From NCBI GenBank assembly GCA_965530755.1, contig CBESNA010000007.1:55765-119764 (forward strand): 64,000 nucleotides of DNA. The letters are read 5' to 3'. Positions 51,169 to 61,599 of this stretch are shown here, piece by piece (positions within the stretch are counted from its first letter, which is position 1; the number at the start of each line of letters is the position of its first letter). The stretch is from SZUA-35 sp965530755 (lineage in GTDB: Bacteria; Actinomycetota; Acidimicrobiia; Acidimicrobiales; SZUA-35). The notes beneath the pieces are model-generated. The model searched no databases, was not told the DNA's origin, and saw nothing but the letters and a program-made list of their open reading frames with translations. The translations under genes were made by a program, and so were the position numbers.

Positions 51169-52332
51169 TCACTCGCCGTTCTCGTTGAGCGTCACCTCGG
51201 CTGGTGAGTAGTCGTTGCCGAACAGATCGGCATTGTCTCCGACCAGGGCCCAGGCCTCGTTGACGATGTCATTGGTGAATGCTCCGTCGGAGGGCGGAGC
51301 AGTCAGGACGGTGGCGCCATCGAGGTTCGGCGTGCTCTGGCTGATCTCGACCGTGCGATTCCAGTCGGCCTCGTTGATGGCGCCGATGCCATCGGGAGCA
51401 GGCCAGATCAGCTGATTGACCTCATTCATCATCCACTGCTGATGACTCGCACCGAGAGTCGAACCAGCACCGGTGACGATGGTGGCGCACGACTCGACGT
51501 TGTCCCGACAGTAGGCCCAACCCTGCAGCGAAGCGGCAACGAACCGAACGGCTTGATCGCGATACGCCGCGTCGTCGACCAACTTCGTCGCGTCGGCCCA
51601 GATGGCGTCCTGCAACATTCCGACACCCTCGTCCTGGTAGTTGACCACACTGAAGTCAGACGGCTGATAGAGCTCGCCGGTGTCGGGGTTGATGGCCTCG
51701 AGAACCTGGGCGTACTCGTTGTACGTCATCGCCTCGGCTGCATCGATCTCGCCTTCGAGGAGCGCAATCATGTCGAACTGCTGGCCGACGAGCGTGACAT
51801 CAGCTGCCGGATCGAGGCCTGCCTGCCCGATCGCAGCAAAGACCTCGTATTCGTTGCCGAAACCCCAGTTGCCGATGATTCGACCCTCGAAGTCGGCGGG
51901 CGAAGCGATGCCTGAGTCAGCGAAGCTGACCTGGAGCGTTCCCGAGCGAGCAAAGACCTGTGCGATGTTGACGATGTCTGCGCCGGCCTCGCGCGTCTGG
52001 AGCGCCTTGGGCACCCAGGCAATGGCGAAGTCAGCGTTGCCGTTTGCCAGCTCGGACTGGGGAACGATCTCGACCGCTCCCTCCTTGATCTCGACCTCGA
52101 GGCACTGGTCGGCGTAGTAGCCGTTCTCCTGCGCTGCGTAGTAGCCGGCGAACTGAGCTTGGGTGAACCACTGGAGCTGCAAGCTCACCGTGTCAACCGT
52201 CTCGCACGCGGCAGCGGTGTCATCTCCGCCGCCGTCTGTCTCGTCGATGGCTGCTTCGTCACTCCCGCACGAAGCGGCGAGGAGCGACGCGACCGCCAAC
52301 CCCGCAGCGATGTTCTTCCAGTTGATCTTCAT
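51169..52332 (-). CDS. ABC transporter substrate-binding lipoprotein, NMT1/THI5-like
   Basis: 387 residues from the ATG at 52332 with GGGGAAGAG upstream. Signal peptide with lipobox LAASC. The THI5/NMT1-type fold is seen in VSLQLQWFTQAQFAGYYAAQ, the pyrimidine-moiety-binding hallmark of this group, and in ELANGNADFAIAWVPKAL and IIGNWGFGNEYEVFAA. These proteins bind pyrimidine-like or aromatic heterocyclic substrates. It is the last gene of the nine-gene pyrimidine operon and would capture the substrate outside the cell for the two permeases and the ATPase. Confidence 0.88.
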   Translation of the reverse strand: MKINWKNIAAGLAVASLLAASCGSDEAAIDETDGGGDDTAAACETVDTVSLQLQWFTQAQFAGYYAAQENGYYADQCLEVEIKEGAVEIVPQSELANGNADFAIAWVPKALQTREAGADIVNIAQVFARSGTLQVSFADSGIASPADFEGRIIGNWGFGNEYEVFAAIGQAGLDPAADVTLVGQQFDMIALLEGEIDAAEAMTYNEYAQVLEAINPDTGELYQPSDFSVVNYQDEGVGMLQDAIWADATKLVDDAAYRDQAVRFVAASLQGWAYCRDNVESCATIVTGAGSTLGASHQQWMMNEVNQLIWPAPDGIGAINEADWNRTVEISQSTPNLDGATVLTAPPSDGAFTNDIVNEAWALVGDNADLFGNDYSPAEVTLNENGE

Positions 52333-52391
52333 GTCTCTTCCCCTTCGAGGCTGAGCCTCAGATATGACTTGTCGATCACGGTAATCGAGAT

Positions 52392-53171
52392 TCAAGCTGC
52401 CGCCTGTCGTCTCGCATGAGCCCGTTCGAGCCCAATGGAGATGGCGTAGAAGAAAAGACCGAGGGCACAGGCGCCGATGACATAGGCCCAGGTCACGTCC
52501 TTGCTTCCATTCAGCGAATTCCGGACGCCCGTGGCGAGACCGTTCTGGACCCCGCCGAAGTACTCGGCGACGAACGCCGTGATGACAGCCAACGGCGCAG
52601 CGATCCTGAGGGCCGTGAAGAAGTAGCCGAGCGCGTTGGGCAACCGGACCTTGAACAAGATCTCGGCCGGAGACGCTGCGTAGGAGCGCATCAGTTCGAG
52701 GTGTGCCGGCTTCACCTGCCGGAGGCCCTTGCTGACGTTGACGAACACGACGAAGAAGACGATCAGCGCGACCATCAGACGCCTCGGCACCTGGCTCGTG
52801 GTCCCGAACAGCATGTTGTTGAGGATCGGAACGATCACCACGATCGGGACGGCATTGAGAGCGACGGCAAGCGGCGTCAACAGCTCCTCGAGCAGCCGGA
52901 ACCGAACGGTGACGAAGCTCAGCGTCACACCGGCCAACACACCGAGCAGAAGCCCGATCCCGGCGTTGGTACCCGTGACGAGCGTTTGCTCGACGACATC
53001 GTCGAATCGCTCGATGAACGCCGACCAGATGGCGGTCGGAGCCGGGAGGGTGAACGGCTTGATCCCGAAACCCGCGACGATGGCTTCCCACAGCAGGAGG
53101 AAGCCCACGCCGAACACGAGGGGCGGCCAGATGACATCAAGAGTTTTGCGCGTGGCGGTGGGAGCAGTCAT
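52392..53171 (-). CDS. ABC transporter permease (pyrimidine-type importer)
   Basis: 259 residues; the start overlaps the ATPase gene stop (ATGA). Six membrane helices and the EAA cytoplasmic loop: YAASPAEILFKVRLPNALGYF, followed by ITAFVAEYFGG. It belongs to the SsuC/ThiX/RutG-like binding-protein-dependent permease group and would pair with the second permease encoded on the other side of the ATPase. Confidence 0.88.
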   Translation of the reverse strand: MTAPTATRKTLDVIWPPLVFGVGFLLLWEAIVAGFGIKPFTLPAPTAIWSAFIERFDDVVEQTLVTGTNAGIGLLLGVLAGVTLSFVTVRFRLLEELLTPLAVALNAVPIVVIVPILNNMLFGTTSQVPRRLMVALIVFFVVFVNVSKGLRQVKPAHLELMRSYAASPAEILFKVRLPNALGYFFTALRIAAPLAVITAFVAEYFGGVQNGLATGVRNSLNGSKDVTWAYVIGACALGLFFYAISIGLERAHARRQAAA

Positions 53172-54004
53172 CTGTCCTCGATGCCTCGATGTTCTGCGCC
53201 GAGTTCAGCACCTCGGAGTGCTTCGCGAACCTCGATGATCTTCTTGTAGAAGCTGTCGTCTTCTCTCATCTCCTCGGTGCGGCCACGACCGAGGTCGACA
53301 TCGATCACATCGGTGATTCGCCCTGGGCCGGCCGACATGACCACCACGCGAGTCGACAAGTAGACCGCCTCGGGAATGGAGTGAGTGACGAACACGACGG
53401 TGGTCTTCGTCGCGTCGCAGATCTGGAGCAGTTCAGCCTGCATGTGTTCGCGAGTCATCTCGTCGAGCGCGCCGAACGGCTCGTCCATCAACAACAGCGG
53501 CGGGTGGGCGGCGAGCGCCCGAGCGATGGCGACTCGTTGTTGTTGCCCGCCGGACAATTGCCACGGCATGTACCCGCCTCGATCGGGAAGCTTCACCAGT
53601 TCGAGCATCTCTTGAGCCCGCGCTGCCCGCTTGGCCTTGTCCCAGCCCTTCAACTCGAGCGGCAGTTCGATGTTCTTGGCCACCGTTCGCCAGTCGAAGA
53701 GACCCGACTGCTGGAAGGCCATGCCGTAGTCCTGATCGAGTCGTGCCTGACCCGCCGGCTTGGCGTTGACCGCAATCGTGCCGGCCGTTGGTTCGAGCAG
53801 GTTGGCGATGAGCCGGAGTAGCGTCGACTTGCCGCAGCCAGACGGCCCGATCAGGGAAACGAACTCGCCATCGGCGACGACCAGATCGATGTCGTCGAGC
53901 GCAGCAACCTCGCTGGCCATACCGCGATTGAAGACCATCGACACGCCGGCGGCCCGTACCGCATCGGCCGGGCTGGCGGCACCTACCTGCTGGTTCGCCG
54001 TCAT
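53168..54004 (-). CDS. ABC transporter ATP-binding protein
   Basis: 278 residues. Walker A GPSGCGKSTLLRL, Q-loop MAFQQSGLFDWRTV, signature LSGGQQQRVAIARAL, Walker B LLLMDEPFGALDE and H-loop VTHSIPEAVYL are all intact. The type is that of nitrate/sulfonate/taurine (SsuB/TauB-like) importers. It overlaps both permease genes by four bases, giving one importer of two permeases and presumably a homodimer of this ATPase. Confidence 0.93.
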   Translation of the reverse strand: MTANQQVGAASPADAVRAAGVSMVFNRGMASEVAALDDIDLVVADGEFVSLIGPSGCGKSTLLRLIANLLEPTAGTIAVNAKPAGQARLDQDYGMAFQQSGLFDWRTVAKNIELPLELKGWDKAKRAARAQEMLELVKLPDRGGYMPWQLSGGQQQRVAIARALAAHPPLLLMDEPFGALDEMTREHMQAELLQICDATKTTVVFVTHSIPEAVYLSTRVVVMSAGPGRITDVIDVDLGRGRTEEMREDDSFYKKIIEVREALRGAELGAEHRGIEDR

Positions 54005-54873
54005 GGCTGCTCCTCTCGAGGTCGGTCGCGCATCACGATCGCCTCCACCCCGACGATCAGACCGAACATCACCAATCCAAGCGCCGACGCCGCGAACACG
54101 GCCGCATAGACAGACGCTGGCTGTGACGTGACCTTTTGGCTGTAGTCAATGGTGGCGAAGCCAACTCCGCGCAAACCGCCGAGCGTGATCTCGGTGACGA
54201 TCACGCCGATGACGGCTGCAGTCGACCCGAGCTTGAAGCCGGGCACCATTGCGGGTATCGCCATGGGGAATCGCAGCTTTCGCAGCGTCGTCCACCAGCC
54301 TGCCGCGTAGCTGTCCATGAGTTCGAGCGACGCGGCCGGGGCCGCTTGGAGTCCACGAAGGGTGGACACGCTGATCGGGAAGAACGACAGGAACGCGGCG
54401 AGCGCCACGGCGGCGGTCCATTGCGGCAGACCGAGAGCGCCGCGAATGGCGGTGACCTGAGGGGCAAGGGCGATCAGGGGAATGGTCTGGGAGATGACCA
54501 CGTACGGGAAGAGGCCCCGTTCAACGATGCGGAACCGGGTCATCACCACGGCCAAAGCGATGCCGATCACCGCCCCGGCAGCGAGACCGCCCAGGGACAT
54601 CTGCAGCGTGTACCACGCATACCCGACCAGCACTTGCCACACGAGCTGGTCGCCACTGCCGATGGCGGGGTCGAACAACTCGGCCACCATGCTCCACGTG
54701 TGCGGCATGACCCGATCGTTGGTCTTCGGGATGATTCGCCAACCGAGAACGTCACCGCCGCCGTCCGGGCCAACGGCTTTGTAGATCTCCCAGACCACAG
54801 CCGCTCCGGCCAATGCGACAACGAAGAGAACAACCTGTCGAAGGGCGCCCTGACCGCGTCGAACAAACCTCAC
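54001..54873 (-). CDS. ABC transporter permease (pyrimidine-type importer)
   Basis: 290 residues from the GTG at 54873, which overlaps the LLM gene stop (GTGA). An N-terminal helix, then the permease core with the EAA loop DSYAAGWWTTLRKLRFPMAIP and VTEITLGGLRGVG. It is longer at the N-terminus than its partner permease. The location in one operon with dihydropyrimidinase and beta-ureidopropionase indicates import of a pyrimidine-derived or hydantoin-like compound. Confidence 0.88.
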   Translation of the reverse strand: MRFVRRGQGALRQVVLFVVALAGAAVVWEIYKAVGPDGGGDVLGWRIIPKTNDRVMPHTWSMVAELFDPAIGSGDQLVWQVLVGYAWYTLQMSLGGLAAGAVIGIALAVVMTRFRIVERGLFPYVVISQTIPLIALAPQVTAIRGALGLPQWTAAVALAAFLSFFPISVSTLRGLQAAPAASLELMDSYAAGWWTTLRKLRFPMAIPAMVPGFKLGSTAAVIGVIVTEITLGGLRGVGFATIDYSQKVTSQPASVYAAVFAASALGLVMFGLIVGVEAIVMRDRPREEQP

Positions 54874-55901
54874 TGCTTGGCCAGGGCCGTCTCCTGCAGG
54901 ACGGGGAGGATCTTCTCGCCGTACGCCGCGAGTGTGTGGTCCTTGGCGTCGTGCTGCAGGTAGATGCTGAACTGATCGACGCCCAACTCGCCGAGCTCGG
55001 CGAGACGGTCGAGGTGAGCCTCGACCGGACCGAGGAGGCAGAAGCGGTCGATGATCTCGTCCGGCACGAAGTCGGCATGGGTGTTGCCGGCCTTCCCGTG
55101 CTGGTTGTAGTCGTAGTCCTTGCGGCCCTTGATGTAGTCGGTGAGAGCCTGGGGAACGGCGGCTGCGTCGCCCGACGAACTGTCGCCATACCGATCCACG
55201 ATGTCGGCGACGTGGTTGCCGACCATCCCACCGAACCACCGCACCTGATCGCGGGCATAGGCCAGATCGTCGCCCACGTAGGCCGGCGCGGCGATGCACA
55301 TCGTGAGGTCGTCTGGATTGCGGCCGGCGTCCGATGCGCTGGTCCTGACCGCTTCGATCATCCACTTCACGATCGACGGATCGGCCAGCTGGAGAATGAA
55401 GCCGTCGCAGTTCTCTCCGATGAGCTTCAACGCTTTGGGCCCGTAACCGGCCCCCCACACCTCGAGCTCGCTCTTCGATGCCCATGGCAGCGTGATGATC
55501 GATCCGTTGTAGTCAGTGCTGCGACCGTTGGCGAGATCACGAATGACGTTGATCGACTCTCGCCAGGTCTTGAGTGTGGTCGGCTTGCCGTTGGTGACCC
55601 GAACCGCAGAGTCGCCCCGACCGATGCCGCAGATCGTGCGGTTGCCGTACATCTCGTTCAGCGTGGCGTAGGTCGATGCCGTGACGGTCCAGTCCCGAGT
55701 TGCCGGGTTGGTGACCATCGGTCCAACCATGACATTGCGGGTCTCGGCGAGGATCTGTGAATAGATGACGTATGGCTCCTCCCACAGGATGTGGGAGTCG
55801 AAGGTCCACACGTGACTGAAGCCGAAGCTGTCGGCCTTCTTGGCCAGATCGATGACTCGCGCCGCCGGGGGCGTGGTCTGGAGTACGACACCGATGTCCA
55901 T
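54870..55901 (-). CDS. LLM-class F420-type oxidoreductase (TIGR03842-like)
   Basis: 343 residues. TIM-barrel luciferase-like protein: MDIGVVLQTTPPAARVIDLA, GFSHVWTFDSHILWEEPYVI, VGPMVTNPATRDWTVTASTYATL, then GIGRGDSAVRVTNGKP and EVWGAGYGPKALKLIGE. This matches the LLM F420-dependent family that recurs in hydantoin/pyrimidine breakdown operons. It is embedded between the aldehyde dehydrogenase and the permease genes. It might oxidise or reduce the pyrimidine ring or the semialdehyde using F420. No flavin-reductase partner is encoded nearby. Confidence 0.85.
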   Translation of the reverse strand: MDIGVVLQTTPPAARVIDLAKKADSFGFSHVWTFDSHILWEEPYVIYSQILAETRNVMVGPMVTNPATRDWTVTASTYATLNEMYGNRTICGIGRGDSAVRVTNGKPTTLKTWRESINVIRDLANGRSTDYNGSIITLPWASKSELEVWGAGYGPKALKLIGENCDGFILQLADPSIVKWMIEAVRTSASDAGRNPDDLTMCIAAPAYVGDDLAYARDQVRWFGGMVGNHVADIVDRYGDSSSGDAAAVPQALTDYIKGRKDYDYNQHGKAGNTHADFVPDEIIDRFCLLGPVEAHLDRLAELGELGVDQFSIYLQHDAKDHTLAAYGEKILPVLQETALAKQ

Positions 55902-55958
55902 TGAAACTCTCCTCGTTGGATGCGGAGTTGGATGAGCGAATTCGCTGAATGAGCTGCG

Positions 55959-57443
<1,485 letters not shown>

Positions 57444-57520
57444 GTTGCCTCGATTTCGTTGATTGCTGTCTGAAGGTTCTGGCACTTCGCGGAGCGAAGC
57501 ATTCGGCGTGCGACGTCGGC

Positions 57521-58936
57521 CTAGTGCAGGTAGGTCGACAGTCCGCGCTTGATGTACTTGCCGTGACCCTTGCGTCCCGTGAAGGTGTCGTTCTCGACCA
57601 CGACCATGCCGCGACTCAACACGGTGTCGACACCACCGTCGATCTCGAACCCCTCGTAGGCGGAGTGGTCCATGTTCATGTGGTGCTTGTCGTTGATGCC
57701 GATCTTGGTCTTCTTGTTCGGGTCCCACACGAGGACGTCGGCGTCGGACCCCGGTTCGATCACACCCTTCTTGTCCAGACCGAACATCCGAGCCGGTGTG
57801 GTGGAACAGGTCTCGACCCAGCGCTCGAGCGTGATCTCGCCGGCGACCACACCTTGATAGATGAGCTCCATCCGGTGTTCGACGCCGCCGATGCCGTTGG
57901 GGATGGCCGAGAAGTTGCCGATGCCGAGCTCCTTTTGATCCTTCATGCAGAACGGGCAGTGGTCGGTCGAGACGACGGCCAGCTCGTTCATCCTGAGTCC
58001 TTTCCAGAGATCGCTCTGGTGATGCGCGTGTTTCGTTCGCAGCGGCGTCGAACACACCCACTTGGCCCCCTCGAAGCCCGGCTGCATGAGCTGGTCTTCG
58101 AGCGAGAGATAGAGGTACTGCGGGCAGGTCTCGGCGAAGACGTTGTAGCCGGCGTGCTGTGCTGCCGCGACCTCTTCGAGCGCCTCGGATGCCGACATGT
58201 GGACGATGTAGAGCGGGACGTTGCCGGCCACCTTGGCCAGTTGGATCGCCCGGTGAGTTGCCTCTGATTCCAGTTCCGCTGGGCGTGTGAGCGAGTGGTA
58301 CATCGGATCGGTCTCACCCCGAGCCAGCGCCTGCGCCACGAGCACGTCGATGGCGATGCCATTCTCGGCGTGCATCATGATCATTGCGCCGGACTCCGAC
58401 GCGTTCTGCATGGCCCGCAGGATCTGACCGTCGTCTGAATAGAAGACGCCCGGATAGGCCATGAACATCTTGAAGCTGGTGATGCCTTCGTGTTCGACCA
58501 AGTAGGACATGGCCTCGAGCGAGTTCTCGTCGACCCCACCGATGATCTGGTGGAATCCGTAGTCGATCGAGCACTCGCCTTCGGCCATCGAATGCCAAGT
58601 CGCCAAGCTGTCGCGCACGTCGTTCCCGGTCGTCTGAACGGCGAAGTCGACGATCGTGGTGACGCCGCCCCACGCAGCAGCGACCGAGCCGGTGTTGAAG
58701 TCATCTGATGCTGCGGTGCCACCGAACGGCAACGACATGTGGGTGTGGACATCGATGCCGCCCGGTACGACGTACTTGCCCGTGGCGTCGATGGTGCGCT
58801 CAGCGACCACGCCCATGGTGGCAGCCCGGCCAGGCTCGAGAATCGCGGCGATGGTCTCGCCGTCGATCAGAACATCAGCGAGCCGTCGGCCCACTGCGGA
58901 GACGACTGTGCCGCCAGTGATGAGCGTGATCGACAT
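57521..58936 (-). CDS. hydA: dihydropyrimidinase (D-hydantoinase)
   Basis: 471 residues, full length. Metal-binding and catalytic residues of the cyclic amidohydrolase family are all present: GGIDVHTH (His64, His66), the carbamylated Lys156 in SFKMFMAYPG, HAENG, YIVHMSA and the final metal Asp in STDHCPF. The SerSer-type substrate loop and NGIGGVEHRM match dihydropyrimidinases. It opens 5,6-dihydrouracil or hydantoin rings. The stop is three bases from the beta-ureidopropionase gene boundary; both are in the same operon. Confidence 0.95.
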   Translation of the reverse strand: MSITLITGGTVVSAVGRRLADVLIDGETIAAILEPGRAATMGVVAERTIDATGKYVVPGGIDVHTHMSLPFGGTAASDDFNTGSVAAAWGGVTTIVDFAVQTTGNDVRDSLATWHSMAEGECSIDYGFHQIIGGVDENSLEAMSYLVEHEGITSFKMFMAYPGVFYSDDGQILRAMQNASESGAMIMMHAENGIAIDVLVAQALARGETDPMYHSLTRPAELESEATHRAIQLAKVAGNVPLYIVHMSASEALEEVAAAQHAGYNVFAETCPQYLYLSLEDQLMQPGFEGAKWVCSTPLRTKHAHHQSDLWKGLRMNELAVVSTDHCPFCMKDQKELGIGNFSAIPNGIGGVEHRMELIYQGVVAGEITLERWVETCSTTPARMFGLDKKGVIEPGSDADVLVWDPNKKTKIGINDKHHMNMDHSAYEGFEIDGGVDTVLSRGMVVVENDTFTGRKGHGKYIKRGLSTYLH

Positions 58937-58939
58937 CGG

Positions 58940-59782
58940 TCAGCCCTCCACGAGTTCGCCGTAGGCCTCTGGCCGACGATCGCGGTAGAACTGCCAGCCG
59001 TCGCGAACCTCTCTGATGAGATCGAGATCGAGATCGCGAACGATGAGTTCGGGCTTGTGCGGATCGCCCTTCTCGCCAACGTACTGACCGCGAGGGTTGA
59101 CGAAGTAGCTCTGGCCGTAGAAGTCGTTGTCGCCGAGATCCTCGATACCCACCCTGTTGATGGCGCCCACGTAGTACATGTTGGCGCAGGCGGCAGCGGG
59201 CTGCTCGATGCTCCAGAGGTACTCGCTGAGTCCACGGTGCGTGGCCGACGGATTGAAGACGATCTCGGCACCGTTCAGACCCAACGCTCTCCATCCCTCG
59301 GGGAAGTGACGGTCGTAGCAGATGTAGACGCCGACCTTGCCGACGGCGGTGTCGAAGATCGGGTAGCCGCCCGTGCCCGGTTTGAAATAGAACTTCTCCC
59401 AGAAGCCCTTCACCTGTGGAATGTGCTGCTTGCGGTACTTGCCGAGGTACGTGCCGTCGGCGTCGATCACCGCCGCGGTGTTGTAGTAGATGCCGGGCTG
59501 TTCGATCTCGTACATGGGCAGCACCATGACCATGTTCAGTTCCTTGGCCAAGGCCTGGAACCGCTTGGTGGTGGGACCGTCCGGGATGTATTCGGTGTAG
59601 TCGTAGTACTCGACCTCCTGCACCTGGCAGAAGTAGGGCCCGTAGAAGAGCTCTTGGAAACAGATGATCTGGGCACCCTGTGCGGCCGCTTCACGCGCCG
59701 CCTCTTCGTGCTTGACGATCATCGACTCCTTGTCACCGGTCCAATCGGTTTGGAGCAGGGCGGCTTTGACGACTCTGGACAT
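58940..59782 (-). CDS. beta-ureidopropionase (nitrilase superfamily)
   Basis: 280 residues. Catalytic triad of the nitrilase fold: Glu44 (CFQELFYGPY), Lys118 (KYRKQHIP) and Cys155 (VYICYDRHFPEGWR). Insertions and motifs such as FWEKFYFKPGTGGYPIF and ATHRGLSEYLW are those of N-carbamoyl-beta-alanine amidohydrolases, which release beta-alanine, CO2 and NH3 downstream of dihydropyrimidinase. The gene sits between the aminotransferase and hydA in the same operon, which fits exactly that step. Confidence 0.92.
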   Translation of the reverse strand: MSRVVKAALLQTDWTGDKESMIVKHEEAAREAAAQGAQIICFQELFYGPYFCQVQEVEYYDYTEYIPDGPTTKRFQALAKELNMVMVLPMYEIEQPGIYYNTAAVIDADGTYLGKYRKQHIPQVKGFWEKFYFKPGTGGYPIFDTAVGKVGVYICYDRHFPEGWRALGLNGAEIVFNPSATHRGLSEYLWSIEQPAAACANMYYVGAINRVGIEDLGDNDFYGQSYFVNPRGQYVGEKGDPHKPELIVRDLDLDLIREVRDGWQFYRDRRPEAYGELVEG

Positions 59783-59842
59783 GAGGAACCTCGTGTGGCT
59801 GACGGTGGTGGTTGGGAGACAGTTGGAGCGCTCGTGAGCGAC

Positions 59843-61135
59843 TCAGTTGAGCGATGCGATGGTGGCGTCGAGGATGTCGGCGGCTTCGTCGACCTCGGCT
59901 TCGGAGATGTTGAGCATGGGGGCGATCCGGACGACGTTGCCGTAGAGCCCGCCCTTGCCAACGAGCAGGCCCCGCTCCTTGCAGCCGTCGGCGATGGCGA
60001 CGGCCTTGGTCGGATCAGGATGCACGCCGCCTTCCTGAACGGTTTCGATGGCGATCATCAGACCGCGGCCTCGCACTTCGCCGATCCACGGCACGTCGCG
60101 TGCGGCGGCATGGAGACGAGCCATCAGGCGGTTGCCCATGACCTTTGCGTTTCCCTGCAGATCGTGTTCGAGAACGTGGCGCAAGGTGGCGCGGCCGGCT
60201 GCCGCTGCCAAAGGGTTACCGCCGAAGGTCGAGAACGACGTGACCTTGATGGTGTCCATCACCTCGGCTCGAGCGACCACACCGGCCAGCCCGACACCGT
60301 TGCCGACGCCCTTGGCAAAGGTGAGCATGTCGGGGATGATGCCATGAGCCTGGTAGCCCCAGAAGTGTTCACCGGTGCGGCCCCAGCCGGTTTGGACTTC
60401 ATCACTGATGAAGAGGATCTTCCTGCTTTCGAGGATCTTTCCCATCTGCCCGAAGAATCCATCGGGCGGAACAGCGAATCCGCCGACGCCTTGGATGGGT
60501 TCCGCGATGAGGCAAGCGATGCCACCGGCCGATGTCATGTCGATGATCTGCTCGAGGTCGCTGCAACATGCCGCGGTGTAGGCATCGTCGTCGAGATCAC
60601 GGAAGGGACTGCGGAGGCGGTAGCCGCCCTGCACGAAGTGGACGTCGAGCCCTGACAAGCTGGTGGACGACCACGACGAGTGCGACGTGACCGCTTGGGT
60701 GGTGAACGAGCGGCCGTGGTAGCTGTTGCGCATCGCCAAGACCTGATTCGACTTGCGATACGAGGTCGCCAGCAGGAGGGCCGTGTCGTTGGCTTCGCTC
60801 CCCGAGGCGGTGAAGAACACTCGAGCGTCCGGAATGCCGGACACTGCGGCGATCTCCTCGGCCAGCGCGATCATCTCTTCATTCAGGTACAGCGTCGATG
60901 AGTGGATCACCTTGGCCGCCTGCGCCTGGAGGCTGGCGGTGACCTCGGGATGGTTGTGCCCGATCATGGTGGTCAACACGCCGCCGAAGGCATCGAGATA
61001 GCGATTGCCCTCGAGATCCCACACGTAGCTGCCATCACCGTGATCGAGCGAGATCGGTGCGGTTCCGTGGAGCGGTCCGAGCCAAGATGGGAACACCGCC
61101 CGGTACCGCTCGGCGAGTTCACTCGTAGTCGTCAT
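59843..61135 (-). CDS. class III aminotransferase (beta-alanine/3-aminoisobutyrate type)
   Basis: 430 residues from the ATG at 61135. PLP-binding Lys in MLTFAKGVGNGVGLAG, the Asp of SDEVQTGWGRTGEHFWG, and GGVLTTMIGHNHPEVT plus FFTASGSEANDTALLLA. It resembles AGXT2-like (R)-3-amino-2-methylpropionate or beta-alanine pyruvate transaminases. In the operon it would convert the beta-amino acid to malonate (or methylmalonate) semialdehyde for MmsA. It is the first gene; a promoter (TTGTGT-17-TACTGT) ends seven bases upstream. Confidence 0.9.
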   Translation of the reverse strand: MTTTSELAERYRAVFPSWLGPLHGTAPISLDHGDGSYVWDLEGNRYLDAFGGVLTTMIGHNHPEVTASLQAQAAKVIHSSTLYLNEEMIALAEEIAAVSGIPDARVFFTASGSEANDTALLLATSYRKSNQVLAMRNSYHGRSFTTQAVTSHSSWSSTSLSGLDVHFVQGGYRLRSPFRDLDDDAYTAACCSDLEQIIDMTSAGGIACLIAEPIQGVGGFAVPPDGFFGQMGKILESRKILFISDEVQTGWGRTGEHFWGYQAHGIIPDMLTFAKGVGNGVGLAGVVARAEVMDTIKVTSFSTFGGNPLAAAAGRATLRHVLEHDLQGNAKVMGNRLMARLHAAARDVPWIGEVRGRGLMIAIETVQEGGVHPDPTKAVAIADGCKERGLLVGKGGLYGNVVRIAPMLNISEAEVDEAADILDATIASLN

Positions 61136-61142
61136 TTTCTCG

Positions 61143-61171
61143 ACAGTAAGTCGTGCATCAGTGGCACACAA
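61143..61171 (-). promoter_or_regulatory. leaderless-type promoter of the pyrimidine operon
   Basis: On the minus strand TTGTGT (61171-61166), a 17-base spacer and TACTGT (61148-61143) stand exactly seven bases before the ATG at 61135. There is only a weak GAGAA purine run in those seven bases. The spacing predicts transcription starting at the ATG. No operator dyad is obvious. Confidence 0.5.
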
Positions 61172-61199
61172 GGCCGACGCAGGACGAGTCGCACAACCA

Positions 61200-61592
61200 T
61201 CAGCCCGATGGCCAATCGAGACCGGCTTGATGAAGGGCCCATGTCTCGGCGATTCGGCCACCCTCGAGGCGATACTGCGCCAACCAAGTGATGGTGATGG
61301 GTGTCATCGCTGCGAGGCTCAGTCCCTCGAGCGTGAGCCTGAGCCAGGCGATGTCGTCGACGACGGTCAGCTGATCGATGTTGAAGGACTCTCCTCGCAT
61401 CGCTCGCAAGGAGTCCGTGAGGCTTGCGGCAAGTGCCGCGAGGCCGACGGTCCGGCTTCCGTTCACCGTGTGCCGAATGGTCGGGTCCGTGTACAAGTCA
61501 CCGAGAACCGAGAGATCGCGTTCGATCCACACACTCTCCCAGTATCGCTGGACGACACTTTCTGCTGTTCGAGGTTCGGATTCGTTCGTCAT
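61200..61592 (-). CDS. SnoaL/NTF2-like polyketide-cyclase family protein
   Basis: 130 residues from the ATG at 61592 with AAGGAA five bases upstream; the start is seven bases after the MFS gene stop. The NTF2-like cone fold is indicated by VVQRYWESVWIERDLSVLGDLY, DPTIRHTVNGSRTVGLAAL and AWLRLTLEGLSL through AQYRLEGGRIAETWALHQ. SnoaL relatives are cyclases, isomerases or small-ligand binders. Coupling to the MFS transporter suggests a shared role, possibly in handling a toxic metabolite. Confidence 0.78.
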   Translation of the reverse strand: MTNESEPRTAESVVQRYWESVWIERDLSVLGDLYTDPTIRHTVNGSRTVGLAALAASLTDSLRAMRGESFNIDQLTVVDDIAWLRLTLEGLSLAAMTPITITWLAQYRLEGGRIAETWALHQAGLDWPSG

Positions 61593-61599
61593 GGGTTCC

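Noticed and set aside
51169..53091. A 640-codon open frame covering the substrate-binding protein and the adjacent permease
   Set aside because: The N-terminal part is a shadow of the permease; the ATG at 52332 has a good ribosome binding site and starts a normal lipoprotein signal peptide.
58739..60655. 638-codon plus-strand open frame across the pyrimidine genes
   Set aside because: Antisense shadow caused by high GC; all recognisable motifs lie on the minus strand.
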